From assembly GCA_031378125.1 (NCBI GenBank), contig JANNDW010000212.1, positions 1 to 13,644 of the forward strand: DNA of 13,644 bases, in the 5' to 3' direction. Both the position numbers and the translations under genes were made by a program. This DNA is from LGRD01 sp031378125 (GTDB taxonomy: Bacteria > Pseudomonadota > Gammaproteobacteria > Burkholderiales > Burkholderiaceae_C). How positions within the stretch are numbered: position 1 is the stretch's first letter; each line of letters begins with the position of its first letter. Of the stretch, positions 1 to 7,283 are shown in pieces. Below the pieces are notes generated by a model, which did no database searches, was not told the DNA's origin, and was given only the letters and a program-made list of their open reading frames with translations.

Positions 1-52
1 CCGCACAACGCACTTGCAAGCATTTGTTCGGTGACGAGAGCATCTCAGGAAC

Positions 53-67
53 CCCCTGAATCAGGGG
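53..67. promoter_or_regulatory. Perfect palindrome, possible operator
   Basis: CCCCTGA, one central base, then TCAGGGG: two perfect 7-bp arms flanked by A/T-rich DNA. The compact odd-length dyad is the shape of a site for a dimeric regulator, and the ACCCC/GGGGT ends recall sites of NarL/LuxR-type response regulators. The link to any regulator is inference. Confidence 0.35.
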
Positions 68-127
68 TAAATGAAGCCCGGAAAAGTGACCGATTCGACG
101 TGCTTATTCCGCGCTCAAGTCACTCCA

Positions 128-155
128 TTTTTCCGCTCGGCAACGCGCGGAAAAA
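128..155. repeat. Inverted repeat, 9-bp arms and 10-nt loop
   Basis: TTTTTCCGC at 128-136 is matched by GCGGAAAAA at 147-155. As RNA it would form a stem with a 10-nt loop. No T-run follows on either strand outside the stem, so it is not a textbook terminator. It lies about 85 bp beyond the crotonase stop and could act in mRNA end formation or as a protein site. Confidence 0.4.
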
Positions 156-239
156 CTTGAGGATCATTTGCGTGAATCATTTGGGACCAGCCCGCGCAAT
201 CCATTTGAGGCGGCCCGCAAGCCGCGCCCCGCATTGCTT

Positions 240-1136
240 TCAGGACTTGTCGCGCAAACGCTGGGCCGCATCTTTTGCGGCGTCGCCTTGCGGAATGTCA
301 CGCCCGCTGTCGCGCCACTGCACCGCGCTGTGAAAGCCCTCGCGCGCGGCGAGCTCCTTGAACCACACGCCTTCCGGGCTGTGGCGGGTGATGCCGTCGA
401 ACAGCGTGGCCAGCATCTGGGTCTGGTGCAGGCCCATGCTCTCGTAGGCCTGGTTGATCGTCAGCTTTTGCATCATCAACTGGTTGCGCGGCACGCCACT
501 CATGCGGTCGGCGAGTTGCGCCACCGCGTTGTTCAATTCAGCCATGGGCACGGCATACGTCGCGAGGCCCCACGCCAGCGCGGTGCGGCCGTCAATCAGG
601 TCGCCGGTGAGCAGCATCCGCTTGGCGCGCTCGGCGCCCACGCGGTAGACCCACATCGCGGTGGTGGGGCAGCCCCACACGCGCGCCGGCGGGTAGCCGA
701 TGCGCGCGTCTTCGTCCATCACGATGAAGTCGCAGCACAACGCGATGTCGCTGCCGCCGGCCAGCGCTACCTTGTGAACCCGGGCGATGGTGGGTTTGGT
801 GGACCGCCACAGGCTCATGAAGTCGTCGGTGCAGCGCTTCATGAAGCGGTAGTCGCTCATCGGGTCCCAGGGCATGCGCTCCTGGTAACCGGGGTTGGCA
901 CCGGGCTGCTCGGCAAAGTCCTTCAAGTCGTAGCCGGAGCAAAACGCGTCGCCGGCACCGTCGAGCACGATGACGTGGATGGCGTCATCGTCGTTGGCGC
1001 GCTCCACCGCCTGCCGCAGCGCGGCCGGGGTGCCGGCGGCGATGGCGTTGTAGCGGGCCGGCCGGTTCAGCGTGATGCGGGCGATGCGCGGGTTGCGCGG
1101 GTCGGTGCGGTAGAGCAATTCGGCGCTTGCATGCAT
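240..1136 (-). CDS. Crotonase / enoyl-CoA hydratase family protein with altered catalytic residues
   Basis: This 298-aa protein is a crotonase-fold enzyme, a family acting on acyl-CoA thioesters in the cytoplasm. The N-terminal strand has the usual ITLNRPARYNAI motif (21-32). The first oxyanion-hole segment is AFCSGYDLK (64-72) and the second is ALAGGSDIAL (124-133). Aligned without gaps to the mitochondrial enoyl-CoA hydratase motif, the first catalytic glutamate (Glu144 there) is Asp130 and the second (Glu164) is Pro150. Simple hydratase activity is therefore doubtful; hydrolysis, isomerisation or another crotonase reaction is possible. An insertion rich in aromatic residues (about 84-110) sits after the first oxyanion segment. 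The start at 1136 is fixed by AAGGAG just upstream; a longer frame to 1232 would run across that site and into the divergent promoter region. It diverges from the dehydrogenase gene. Family sure, substrate unknown. Confidence 0.9.
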   Translation of the reverse strand: MHASAELLYRTDPRNPRIARITLNRPARYNAIAAGTPAALRQAVERANDDDAIHVIVLDGAGDAFCSGYDLKDFAEQPGANPGYQERMPWDPMSDYRFMKRCTDDFMSLWRSTKPTIARVHKVALAGGSDIALCCDFIVMDEDARIGYPPARVWGCPTTAMWVYRVGAERAKRMLLTGDLIDGRTALAWGLATYAVPMAELNNAVAQLADRMSGVPRNQLMMQKLTINQAYESMGLHQTQMLATLFDGITRHSPEGVWFKELAAREGFHSAVQWRDSGRDIPQGDAAKDAAQRLRDKS

Positions 1137-1220
1137 GTCGACTCCTTGGGTGTTGCGGTGAAGATGTCCCGGTTCCAGAACAGCTGCCATCATGGCGAAC
1201 CGATTGGACTGGAAACCACC
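1137..1220. promoter_or_regulatory. Divergent intergenic region
   Basis: These 84 bp separate the start codons of the crotonase (minus) and the dehydrogenase (plus), so both promoters must overlap here or lie inside the opposite gene. The minus-strand ribosome site AAGGAG lies five bases before its ATG. The plus-strand gene has only a weak GGAAA before its ATG. I cannot pick out convincing -35/-10 elements. Joint control of the two genes is plausible from the arrangement alone. Confidence 0.45.
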
Positions 1221-1985
1221 ATGAGCTCGCAACTCTTCGTCCTCACCGGCGCGTCACGTGGCCTGGGAAGCGCGATGGCCGACCAACTCACACAGCCCGG
1301 CCACCGGCTGTTGTGCCTGTCGCGCAAGACCAACCACGGGCTGGCCGGCAAGGCGCGGAAGCTGGGTGTGAGCTGCGAACAATGGCCGGCCGACCTGGCC
1401 CAGCCGGTGGAGGCCGCGGCGCGGCTGCGGGCCTGGTTGCGGCAACTGGCACCTGCCGAGTTCGAGGCGGCCACCCTGATCAACAACGCCGGTGTGATCA
1501 CCCGCGTGGGGCCGATGGACGAGTGCGGCGACGCGGAGCTTTCCGCCGCGCTGCGCGTGGGCCTGGAAGCGCCGATGCTGCTGACCGCGGCCTTCCTGCG
1601 CGCCACCCGCGCGTGGCCGGCGCGCCGCTGCGTGCTGAATATCTCATCGGGCCTGGGGCGGCGGGCGATGGCGGGTAGCGCGGCCTACTGCGCGGCCAAG
1701 GCCGGCATGGATCATTTTTCGCGCGCGGTGGCGCTGGACGAGGCGCAGCGCACGAACGGCAGGGGCGCCCGCATCGTGTCGCTCGCGCCGGGCGTGATCG
1801 ACACCGACATGCAGGTCCAATTGCGCGGCGCCGACCCGGCCGGTTTTCCCGAACAGGGCAACTTCATCAAGCTGAAGGAAAACGGCCAGCTCAGCTCGGC
1901 ACAGGATGCGGCCGCACGGGTTCTGGCCTATTTGAGGCGGCCGGATTTCGGCGCCAACCCGGTGGCCGATGTTCGTGACGCGTGA
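1221..1985 (+). CDS. Short-chain dehydrogenase/reductase (SDR family)
   Basis: This 254-aa classical SDR is an NAD(P)-dependent oxidoreductase with a single Rossmann domain. Visible motifs are the nucleotide-binding TGASRGLG (9-16), NNAG (88-91), a catalytic serine in NISSG (best candidate Ser143), the YxxxK pair Tyr156/Lys160 (YCAAK), and PGVIDT (190-195). The Arg in TGASRG and the Ser-Arg after the second strand (about 34-35) suit NADP(H). The C-terminal FIKLKENGQL segment followed by a helix and a FGANPVAD end resembles sepiapterin-reductase and YueD/benzil-reductase-like SDRs, so reduction of a small carbonyl compound is a fair guess. The start was chosen because MSSQLFVLTGASRG matches the usual distance to the glycine motif; upstream in-frame codons extend into the divergent intergenic region and crotonase gene. 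Confidence 0.9.
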   Translation: MSSQLFVLTGASRGLGSAMADQLTQPGHRLLCLSRKTNHGLAGKARKLGVSCEQWPADLAQPVEAAARLRAWLRQLAPAEFEAATLINNAGVITRVGPMDECGDAELSAALRVGLEAPMLLTAAFLRATRAWPARRCVLNISSGLGRRAMAGSAAYCAAKAGMDHFSRAVALDEAQRTNGRGARIVSLAPGVIDTDMQVQLRGADPAGFPEQGNFIKLKENGQLSSAQDAAARVLAYLRRPDFGANPVADVRDA

Positions 1986-2190
1986 GCGGCCGGCGTTTGG
2001 CACACAGCGAGCCCGTCGTCTGGCGTCTGGCGCTGTTCCGGCTGGCCCATTCGGGTATCGACGGGTGGTGTGGGTGGGGCGATGAAGGCAGTATCGGCAG
2101 CCGCGTCGCGTTGTGCCGGCAGGTCGCGACGCGATGCGGTGAGCAGGGTTTGAGTTGCCGCCCGGCAGCGGCCCACCGGAGACAGCATCG
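1986..2190. other. Gap before the S9 peptidase gene
   Basis: About 205 bp without a supported gene. A 70-codon plus-strand frame crosses it, but its composition is arginine-rich and typical of chance frames. The only functional signal I see is a GGAG ribosome site (2178-2181), nine bases before the peptidase ATG. The peptidase promoter should be in this gap, but no clear elements stand out. Confidence 0.4.
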
Positions 2191-4257
2191 ATGAACAGAT
2201 TCGCGGCCCTTGCCTTGAGCGTGCTGCTGGCGGCCTGCGGCGGCAGGCCGATCAACCCGCAGGCAACAGCGCCTCCCGCGGCGGGCGCTGCCGCAACGGC
2301 GGCAAGCGCCTCCGCCCCCAGCGGCGGTGCGGCGTCTGCGGTAGAGGCGCTGGCGCCAAATGCCAACCTGGTGGTGCAGGGCATTCCCCCGATTCCGATG
2401 AGCCTGGTGCGCCAGGCCGCCAAGTACACCGACTTCCGCGGCCACAGCTTCGTCGACTGGCACCCGACCAAACGCGAGATGCTGGTCTCGCACCGCCCGG
2501 CCGGCGGCAGCACGGTGCAGCTGTTTCTGATCCCCAGCCCGATGGCGGCGCCGGAGCCGCTGACGGACTTTGCCGACCCGGTGCGATCGGCGAGCTTCGA
2601 GCCGCGCCGGGGCGACTACCTGGTGTTCGAGCGCGGCAGCGGCGGCAACGAGGCCTACCAGCTCTATCGGCTCGACCTCGCATCCAAGAAGGTGACCCCG
2701 CTGACCGACCCCGACCAGCGCCACGAGATGCAGGGCTGGTTGCACAAGAGCAGCCAGATGCTGGTGATGTCGGTGCCGCTGGACAAAACCGCGGCGGGCG
2801 GCATCCGCGCCAGCATCTCGCAAACGCTGAGGCTGATCGACCCGAGCCGGCCCAAAGCCGCGCGCACGCTGGCGATTCTTCCGGGCGGCGGGTGGTTTGC
2901 CGGCGGCGTGTCCTGGGACGACAGCCAGGTGGCGCTGACGCGCTACCTCTCGGCCAATGAATCGCAACTGTGGCTGCTGAACCTGGCCACCGGCAAGAAC
3001 CGGCAAGTGCTGCCGGCCCTGGGCAGCACCACCCGCGCGACGCATTTTGCCGGTGAGTTCAAGCGCGACAACTCCGGCCTGTATGTCTACAGCGACCGCG
3101 ACGGCGAGTTTCGCGAGCTGATGCTGTACCGCTTTTCAACCGGCCTGCTGACGCCGCTGACGCGCCAGATTCCGTGGGACATGAGCGGCGGCACCGTCAC
3201 CGAAGACGGCCGCTACTTTGCCGCACAAGCCAATGTGGACGGGCGCGACGAGTTGCGCCTGTTCGACGCGCGCAGCTTCAAGGAGCTGGCGCTGCCGCGG
3301 CTGGCGGCTGGAAGTGTGGGCGGCTCGCGCTTTCATCGCTCGCTGCCCGACCTGGCGCTTTCGATCAACAGCGCGCAAGCGCCGAGCCAGGTCTTTTCGC
3401 TCGACCCGGCGAAAGGCACGGTCGAACAATGGACCCGCGGCCATGCGCCGCCTGGCGTGGAAGTGGGCGGCTTCAACGATCCGCAGATCGTGCGCTGGAG
3501 GAGCTTCGACGGGCGCATTATCTCGGGCCTGATGACGCTGCCGCCGGCGCGCTTTCAGGGCAAGCGGCCAGTGCTGGTCCAGATCCACGGCGGGCCGGAG
3601 TCGCAGGCCAAGATGGGTTTCATGGGCCGCTCCAACCACTTCATCGACGAGCTGGGCGTGGCCGTCATCGAGCCCAACGTGCGCGGCTCGTCGGGCTACG
3701 GCAAAACATTCCTGACCTTGGACAACGGACGCAAGCGCGAAGACTCGGTCAAAGACATCGGCGCGCTGCTGGACTGGATCGCCACGCAGCCGCGGCTGGA
3801 TGCGTCGCGCGTGGTGGTCAGCGGCGGCAGCTACGGCGGCTACATGAGCCTGGCGGTGGCCGCCACCTATGCCGACAGGATTGCCGGTGCCATTGACGTG
3901 GTGGGCATCTCCAGCTTCGTGACTTTTCTGAACAACACCGAGAGCTATCGGCGCGACCTGCGCCGGGTGGAGTACGGCGACGAGCGCGACCCGGCCATGC
4001 GCCAGTTCCTGGACAAGATCTCGCCGCTCGGCAACGCCGGCAAGATCAGCAAGCCGCTGTTCGTCGTGCAAGGCAAGAACGACCCGCGTGTGCCCTACAC
4101 CGAGGCCGAGCAGATGGTGGCCAAGGCGCGCGCGAACCAGACCCCGGTGTGGTACCTGCGCGCCGAAAACGAAGGCCACGGATTCGCGCGCAAGGAGAAC
4201 GCGGACTTCCAGTTCTACGCAACGGTGATGTTCTTGCAGGCAACGGTGTTGAAGTAG
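2191..4257 (+). CDS. S9 family peptidase (prolyl oligopeptidase type), predicted lipoprotein
   Basis: A 688-aa serine peptidase with an N-terminal lipoprotein signal: MNRFAALALSVLLAAC puts the lipobox cysteine at residue 16, followed by Gly, which favours the outer membrane. An Ala/Pro/Ser-rich linker runs to about residue 60. Residues from about 80 to 430 form the beta-propeller typical of S9 enzymes, with repeats such as DWHPTKREMLVSHR and SWDDSQVALTRY. The C-terminal alpha/beta-hydrolase domain has the GGSYGGY nucleophile elbow with Ser547, Asp631 in KNDPRVP and His663 in ENEGHGF, a complete catalytic triad in the right order. It probably trims peptides in the periplasm, with the propeller filtering substrates by size. 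The ATG at 2191 is preferred over 2155 because the signal peptide begins there and a GGAG precedes it. It appears monocistronic and ends 20 bp from a convergent gene. Confidence 0.93.
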   Translation: MNRFAALALSVLLAACGGRPINPQATAPPAAGAAATAASASAPSGGAASAVEALAPNANLVVQGIPPIPMSLVRQAAKYTDFRGHSFVDWHPTKREMLVSHRPAGGSTVQLFLIPSPMAAPEPLTDFADPVRSASFEPRRGDYLVFERGSGGNEAYQLYRLDLASKKVTPLTDPDQRHEMQGWLHKSSQMLVMSVPLDKTAAGGIRASISQTLRLIDPSRPKAARTLAILPGGGWFAGGVSWDDSQVALTRYLSANESQLWLLNLATGKNRQVLPALGSTTRATHFAGEFKRDNSGLYVYSDRDGEFRELMLYRFSTGLLTPLTRQIPWDMSGGTVTEDGRYFAAQANVDGRDELRLFDARSFKELALPRLAAGSVGGSRFHRSLPDLALSINSAQAPSQVFSLDPAKGTVEQWTRGHAPPGVEVGGFNDPQIVRWRSFDGRIISGLMTLPPARFQGKRPVLVQIHGGPESQAKMGFMGRSNHFIDELGVAVIEPNVRGSSGYGKTFLTLDNGRKREDSVKDIGALLDWIATQPRLDASRVVVSGGSYGGYMSLAVAATYADRIAGAIDVVGISSFVTFLNNTESYRRDLRRVEYGDERDPAMRQFLDKISPLGNAGKISKPLFVVQGKNDPRVPYTEAEQMVAKARANQTPVWYLRAENEGHGFARKENADFQFYATVMFLQATVLK

Positions 4258-4277
4258 CCGCGCTCGCTGCCGCGCCG

Positions 4278-4982
4278 TCACGCCGGCACCGGCCGCGCAC
4301 TGCGCCGGTAGCTCAGCAAGCGGCCCTTGTAGGCCCCGCCGCCGGGCAGCGCAAGCACCTTCAACTCGCTGCGCTCGAAGCCGAGCGCGTCCATGCGCCG
4401 GTTGAAGGCAGCGCGGTTGCCGCGGTCGGGGTCGGCGATCAGCACCTCCATCGCAGCGCGGGAGTGCCGCTCGATGAAACGCGCCAAGGCGTCGGGCTGC
4501 TGGCGCTCGTACAGCACGTCGCTGCCGATGATCAGATCAAAGCGGCCCAGCATGTCGTCGGCGCCGGCCCCGCCCTTGCCTGCACTGCCGCCCCCGGCGT
4601 TGCCCCAGTCTGCGGCGGCGTAGCGCAGCGGCGCCAGGCCGTTGCGTTGCAGGTTGTCGAGCAGGAAGGCTTCGGCCAGCGGATGTTTGTCGCTGGCCGT
4701 GATGTCGCCCTGCCGGCGCTGCACCACCAGGCTGGCCAGCGCCAGGCCGCAACCCACTTCGAGCACCCGTTTGGTCCCCAGCTCGAAGCGCAACATCGCG
4801 TCGGCCAGCACCTGCGACGAAGGCCAGACCATGCCGAACAAGGGCCAGTCCGTTGACGAGATGCCGGCACGCTCAGCGACGCCCAGGGGATCGCTGAATT
4901 GCTGCCGGTCGAGCAGCGAACGGATCTGCATGTCCAGCCCGCCGACCGCGATGGTTTGGATCTTGACGAGGTAGCCCGGCAT
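4278..4982 (-). CDS. Class I SAM-dependent methyltransferase (Methyltransf_16-like)
   Basis: A 234-aa cytoplasmic Rossmann-fold methyltransferase. Motif I is VLEVGCGLALASL (73-85); the acidic residue after strand beta2 is Asp98 in TASDKHP; FDLIIGSDVLYE (148-159) is the post-II/motif IV region. The DVLYE element resembles the (D/E)xx(Y/F) signature of METTL21-type protein-lysine methyltransferases and of the 'nicotinamide N-methyltransferase-like' family, so a protein substrate is possible but unproven. A glycine-rich, low-complexity insertion (about 129-143) sits between the adenine-contacting segment and motif IV. The start at 4982 lacks a clear ribosome site, but the following residues (KIQTIAVGG...LQ/MQIRSLLDRQQF) look like conserved sequence, so I keep it. 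It lies 57 bp downstream of the dioxygenase gene on the same strand, probably one transcript. Confidence 0.85.
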   Translation of the reverse strand: MPGYLVKIQTIAVGGLDMQIRSLLDRQQFSDPLGVAERAGISSTDWPLFGMVWPSSQVLADAMLRFELGTKRVLEVGCGLALASLVVQRRQGDITASDKHPLAEAFLLDNLQRNGLAPLRYAAADWGNAGGGSAGKGGAGADDMLGRFDLIIGSDVLYERQQPDALARFIERHSRAAMEVLIADPDRGNRAAFNRRMDALGFERSELKVLALPGGGAYKGRLLSYRRSARPVPA

Positions 4983-5039
4983 CAGGGCGCATTCAGTTTG
5001 TGCGTGTCCTCAGGCATGCGATTGGATGGCCCATGCGCA

Positions 5040-5786
5040 TCAAGCCGGCCCCGCCGTCGCCGGCCCTTGAAAGCCGGCCGCCCGAAAGGTCAGCACCAGC
5101 GTGTCGCGATGCCCGCCCGTTTGCACAGGCTGGATCGGCGTGCTCTCGTGGATCACGCGGGCATCGTCGAGCATCAACAGCGTCCAGGGTTCGGTCATCG
5201 TGAAGCGCATGCCGCTCGGCCCGGCCGCTTCGAAGACACGCGTCTCGCCGCCTTTCACGCCCGCGCGATCGACCAGCACAACGGCGACGAAGTCGACGCC
5301 GTCGCGGTGCGCGCCCTCGGGCGTGGGGCGGCCGATGCCGTCGGTGGTGTCGATGCGGAACTGGTGCGCCTCCACGTGCCAGGGCCGGGCGCCGCGGACG
5401 CCGGAGCACAGCGCACTGAGCCCGCGCAGCAGTTGCGACCATACCGGCGCGCCCGCCACGTTGGGCGCGATGGGCTCGAACCAGCGCTCCAGCCCGCCGT
5501 GCAGCGCGTTGTATTCGATCGGCTGCCAGTGGGCGCGGTGCGGCACCGGCTCCACCCGGTCGCCGTCGACCACGAAGCAGGAATGGCGACGGCGGCGGTA
5601 ACGCCCGCCGTCGCGCAGGTAGGCGTCGGCGGGCAGGTCATTCCACGACGGGTTCAAGGCCATCAGCTCGTGAAGGGATGCACCCACCCGTTCGCACAGG
5701 CCGGCCGCGCTGCACACGGCATGGCCAGGGTCGCGCAGGGCCGTTGTCAATTGGGCGGGGGTGGTCAGGGGCGGGGCGAGGGTCAT
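5040..5786 (-). CDS. 2OG-Fe(II) dioxygenase family protein (PF10014-like)
   Basis: This 248-aa protein resembles the 2OG-Fe_Oxy_2 group, which includes the Bacillus L-isoleucine 4-hydroxylase. Such enzymes use iron, oxygen and 2-oxoglutarate to hydroxylate small substrates, often free amino acids. The facial triad is visible: His160 and Asp162 in EGAHRDG, and His213 in ARVIHEST. Arg227 in GGHRDTLVLTF is the likely 2-oxoglutarate carboxylate ligand. An ETRVF segment (181-185) lies in the jelly-roll core. The MTLAPP start (5786) was chosen because the longer frame to 5963 runs through the divergent intergenic region and has a composition unlike the rest; no strong ribosome site marks either. 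It is followed by the methyltransferase gene. The exact substrate is unknown. Confidence 0.82.
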   Translation of the reverse strand: MTLAPPLTTPAQLTTALRDPGHAVCSAAGLCERVGASLHELMALNPSWNDLPADAYLRDGGRYRRRRHSCFVVDGDRVEPVPHRAHWQPIEYNALHGGLERWFEPIAPNVAGAPVWSQLLRGLSALCSGVRGARPWHVEAHQFRIDTTDGIGRPTPEGAHRDGVDFVAVVLVDRAGVKGGETRVFEAAGPSGMRFTMTEPWTLLMLDDARVIHESTPIQPVQTGGHRDTLVLTFRAAGFQGPATAGPA

Positions 5787-5984
5787 GGCCTGAGCGGGTG
5801 CTTGAAGAGAATGGCGTTGCCCGGAAAGCGGGACCGAAGGCCATGATTGTGCAGCCTGCTCGCGCGCTGGCTCGGCGCAAAGGCTCGACCCAAAGACTCG
5901 GCCCAACGAGATGGCCGGCGGCCGCCGGCAGTGACGCAAACGGCAGGCGTATGCTGCGCTCACTTGAACTCTCGGAGACAGGCC
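5787..5984. promoter_or_regulatory. Divergent intergenic region with a 13-bp tandem repeat
   Basis: 198 bp separate the dioxygenase start (minus) from the mini-protein start (plus). It holds an imperfect 13-bp direct repeat, CAAAGGCTCGACC at 5878-5890 and CAAAGACTCGGCC at 5891-5903, preceded by a further CTCGG. A possible -10 element TATGCT lies near 5950 for the plus-strand gene, without a good -35. The mini-protein ribosome site GGAG is at 5974-5977. Confidence 0.4.
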
Positions 5985-6146
5985 ATGACCGTCTGCCCCA
6001 TCGCCATCGTCGTTGGCTGCAAGAAGTGCCCCGTGTTTTCCGTCTGCCCGGTCAAAAGCACGCTGGGCGACTACAAGAAGGATGAGCCGGCCGCGCCCGC
6101 TGCGAGCGGCGCTGCCAAGAAGCCGCCGGCCGGCAAGGGCCGCTGA
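5985..6146 (+). CDS. Cysteine-rich mini-protein (53 aa)
   Basis: A 53-aa reading frame with a good ribosome site (GGAG at 5974-5977, seven bases before ATG). It has four cysteines at residues 4, 12, 15 and 21, spaced C-x7-C-x2-C-x5-C, three of them followed directly by proline or lying in the paired sequence CKKCP. The second half (32-53) is a Lys/Ala/Pro-rich tail that looks disordered. The cysteine spacing suggests a bound metal such as zinc, or an iron-sulfur cluster, and the hydrophobic stretch IAIVVG between the first two cysteines would pack the fold. There is no signal peptide, so it should be cytoplasmic. I do not recognise a named family, though proteins of this look are, as I recall, common in Burkholderiales. 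It stands alone between a divergent and a convergent gene. Real gene likely, function unknown. Confidence 0.7.
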   Translation: MTVCPIAIVVGCKKCPVFSVCPVKSTLGDYKKDEPAAPAASGAAKKPPAGKGR

Positions 6147-6171
6147 CCCGGGTACGCTGGCACAGAGTTAT

Positions 6172-6198
6172 CGAAACACGAAAGCGCGTCTTCGCGCC
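6172..6198 (-). terminator. Possible intrinsic terminator after the methionine synthase gene
   Basis: Read on the minus strand, a short GCGCG/CGCGC stem with a four-base loop (6184-6197) is followed by TTTCGTGTTTCG. It lies about 14 bp beyond the stop of the methionine synthase gene, between convergent genes. The stem is only five pairs and the T-run is interrupted, so strength would be modest. Confidence 0.4.
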
Positions 6199-6210
6199 GA
6201 TGGCGGCGTG

Positions 6211-7230
6211 CTAGACGTAGCGCTGCCGCGCCAGCGCAGCGCCCTGCGCCAGCGCCTCCAGCTTCTTGACCGCCACCTCGCGGCTCATTGGCGCCAGGCC
6301 GCAGTTGGTGCACGGAAAGAGGCGCTCCTTGGGCACGAACTGCAACGCGCGGCCGATGGTGTCGGCCACCTGTTCGGGCGTCTCGACCACATCGGAGGCG
6401 ACGTCGATCACACCGACCATCACGTCCTTGCCTTGCAGCAGCGCCATCAGATCGGGCGGCACCTGCGAGTGGTAGCACTCCAGCGACACTTGGCCGATGC
6501 TGCTCCTGGCAAGCGCCGGAAACACCTGTTCGTACTGGCGCCATTCAGCCCCAAGCGACCGCTTCCAAGCGTCGTTCGCCTTGATGCCGTAGCCGTAGCA
6601 GATGTGCACGGCCGTCGTGCACCTCAGCCCTTGCGCGGCGCGTTCGAGCGCGGCCACCCCCCAATCGGCCGCGTCTTTCATGTAGACGTTGAAGGCCGGT
6701 TCGTCGAACTGGATGATGTCCACGCCATCGGCCTGCAAGGCCAGCGCTTCCTGGTTCAGCAGCTCGGCGAAGGCGAACGCCAGTTTCACCTTGTCGCCGT
6801 AGAAACGGTCGGCCACGGTGTCGACGATCGTCATCGGGCCGGGCAACGTGAACTTGAGCTTCTTGCGGGTGTGGGCCCGCGCGAGCTGCGCTTCCGCGGC
6901 ATGCACGCGGCCCTTCAGGCGCAGCGCGGCCACCACCTGCGGCACCTGCGCGTCGTAGCGGTTGTTGCGAATGCCCATCGTCACCTTGTGCTCGAAGTCG
7001 ATGCCGTCGACCTGCTCCACAAAGCCGTGCACGAAGTGCTGGCGCGACTGTTCGCCGTCGCCGACGATGTCCAGGCCGGCGTCTTCCTGCGCCTTGATCC
7101 ACAGCAGCGTGGCGTCGGCCTTGGCCGCCGCGAGCTCGGGCCCGCTGGCCTTCCATTGCGGCCAGAGTTTTTGTGTTTCGGCCAGCCAGGCGGGTTTGGG
7201 TAGGCTGCCGGCAATCGAGGTTTCAAACAT
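6211..7230 (-). CDS. Short MetE-type methionine synthase (MesD-like, folate-independent class)
   Basis: This 339-aa protein corresponds to the C-terminal catalytic barrel of cobalamin-independent methionine synthase; full MetE is about 750 aa and has an N-terminal barrel that is absent here. The zinc ligands are all present: His209 and Cys211 in AVHICYGYG, Glu251 in SLEC, and Cys310 in CTNCG. The DEPAF segment (177-181) is the homocysteine-binding loop. It begins with the usual AGSLPKP motif (7-13). From memory it closely resembles the MesD group, one of the described folate-independent methionine synthases, which methylates homocysteine with a donor other than methyl-folate and works with a partner, MesX (DUF1852). 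No DUF1852 gene is in the window. The ATG at 7230 fits the conserved N-terminus; the longer frame to 7371 overlaps the S4 gene. It follows the S4 gene by 53 bp on the same strand. Confidence 0.85.
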   Translation of the reverse strand: MFETSIAGSLPKPAWLAETQKLWPQWKASGPELAAAKADATLLWIKAQEDAGLDIVGDGEQSRQHFVHGFVEQVDGIDFEHKVTMGIRNNRYDAQVPQVVAALRLKGRVHAAEAQLARAHTRKKLKFTLPGPMTIVDTVADRFYGDKVKLAFAFAELLNQEALALQADGVDIIQFDEPAFNVYMKDAADWGVAALERAAQGLRCTTAVHICYGYGIKANDAWKRSLGAEWRQYEQVFPALARSSIGQVSLECYHSQVPPDLMALLQGKDVMVGVIDVASDVVETPEQVADTIGRALQFVPKERLFPCTNCGLAPMSREVAVKKLEALAQGAALARQRYV

Positions 7231-7283
7231 GGTTCTCTTGCTGTGCGACGGTGGACGCAAATCGAGGGCTGGAGCGGACGGAA

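Larger units (their letters stand above)
1..239. other. Non-coding left edge with two inverted repeats
   Basis: I find no convincing gene here; the open frames crossing it look like chance frames of GC-rich DNA. It contains two inverted repeats, listed separately (53-67 and 128-155), and the short repeated word ATCATTT near 163-185. Two operator-like structures within about 100 bp suggest a regulatory region, perhaps for a gene beyond the left edge. The stretch just after the crotonase stop has a weak GCGGC/GCCGC hairpin without a T-run, so no clear terminator is visible. Confidence 0.5.

Noticed and set aside
168..1220. Long plus-strand frame upstream of the dehydrogenase, opposite the crotonase
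   Set aside because: It is the antisense shadow of the crotonase gene, rich in His, Arg, Val and Gly as expected for the complementary frame in GC-rich DNA; the SDR family start lies at 1221.
1891..3045. 384-codon minus-strand frame over the start of the S9 peptidase
   Set aside because: Arg/His-rich composition and no recognisable domain; the plus-strand frame carries the signal peptide, propeller and later catalytic triad.
3136..4281. 381-codon minus-strand frame opposite the peptidase catalytic domain
   Set aside because: It mirrors the real gene's third-position GC bias; no motif or start signal.
7231..7283. Riboswitch (cobalamin or SAM) before the methionine synthase gene
   Set aside because: The gap is only 53 bp, too short, and shows no conserved box or hairpin series.
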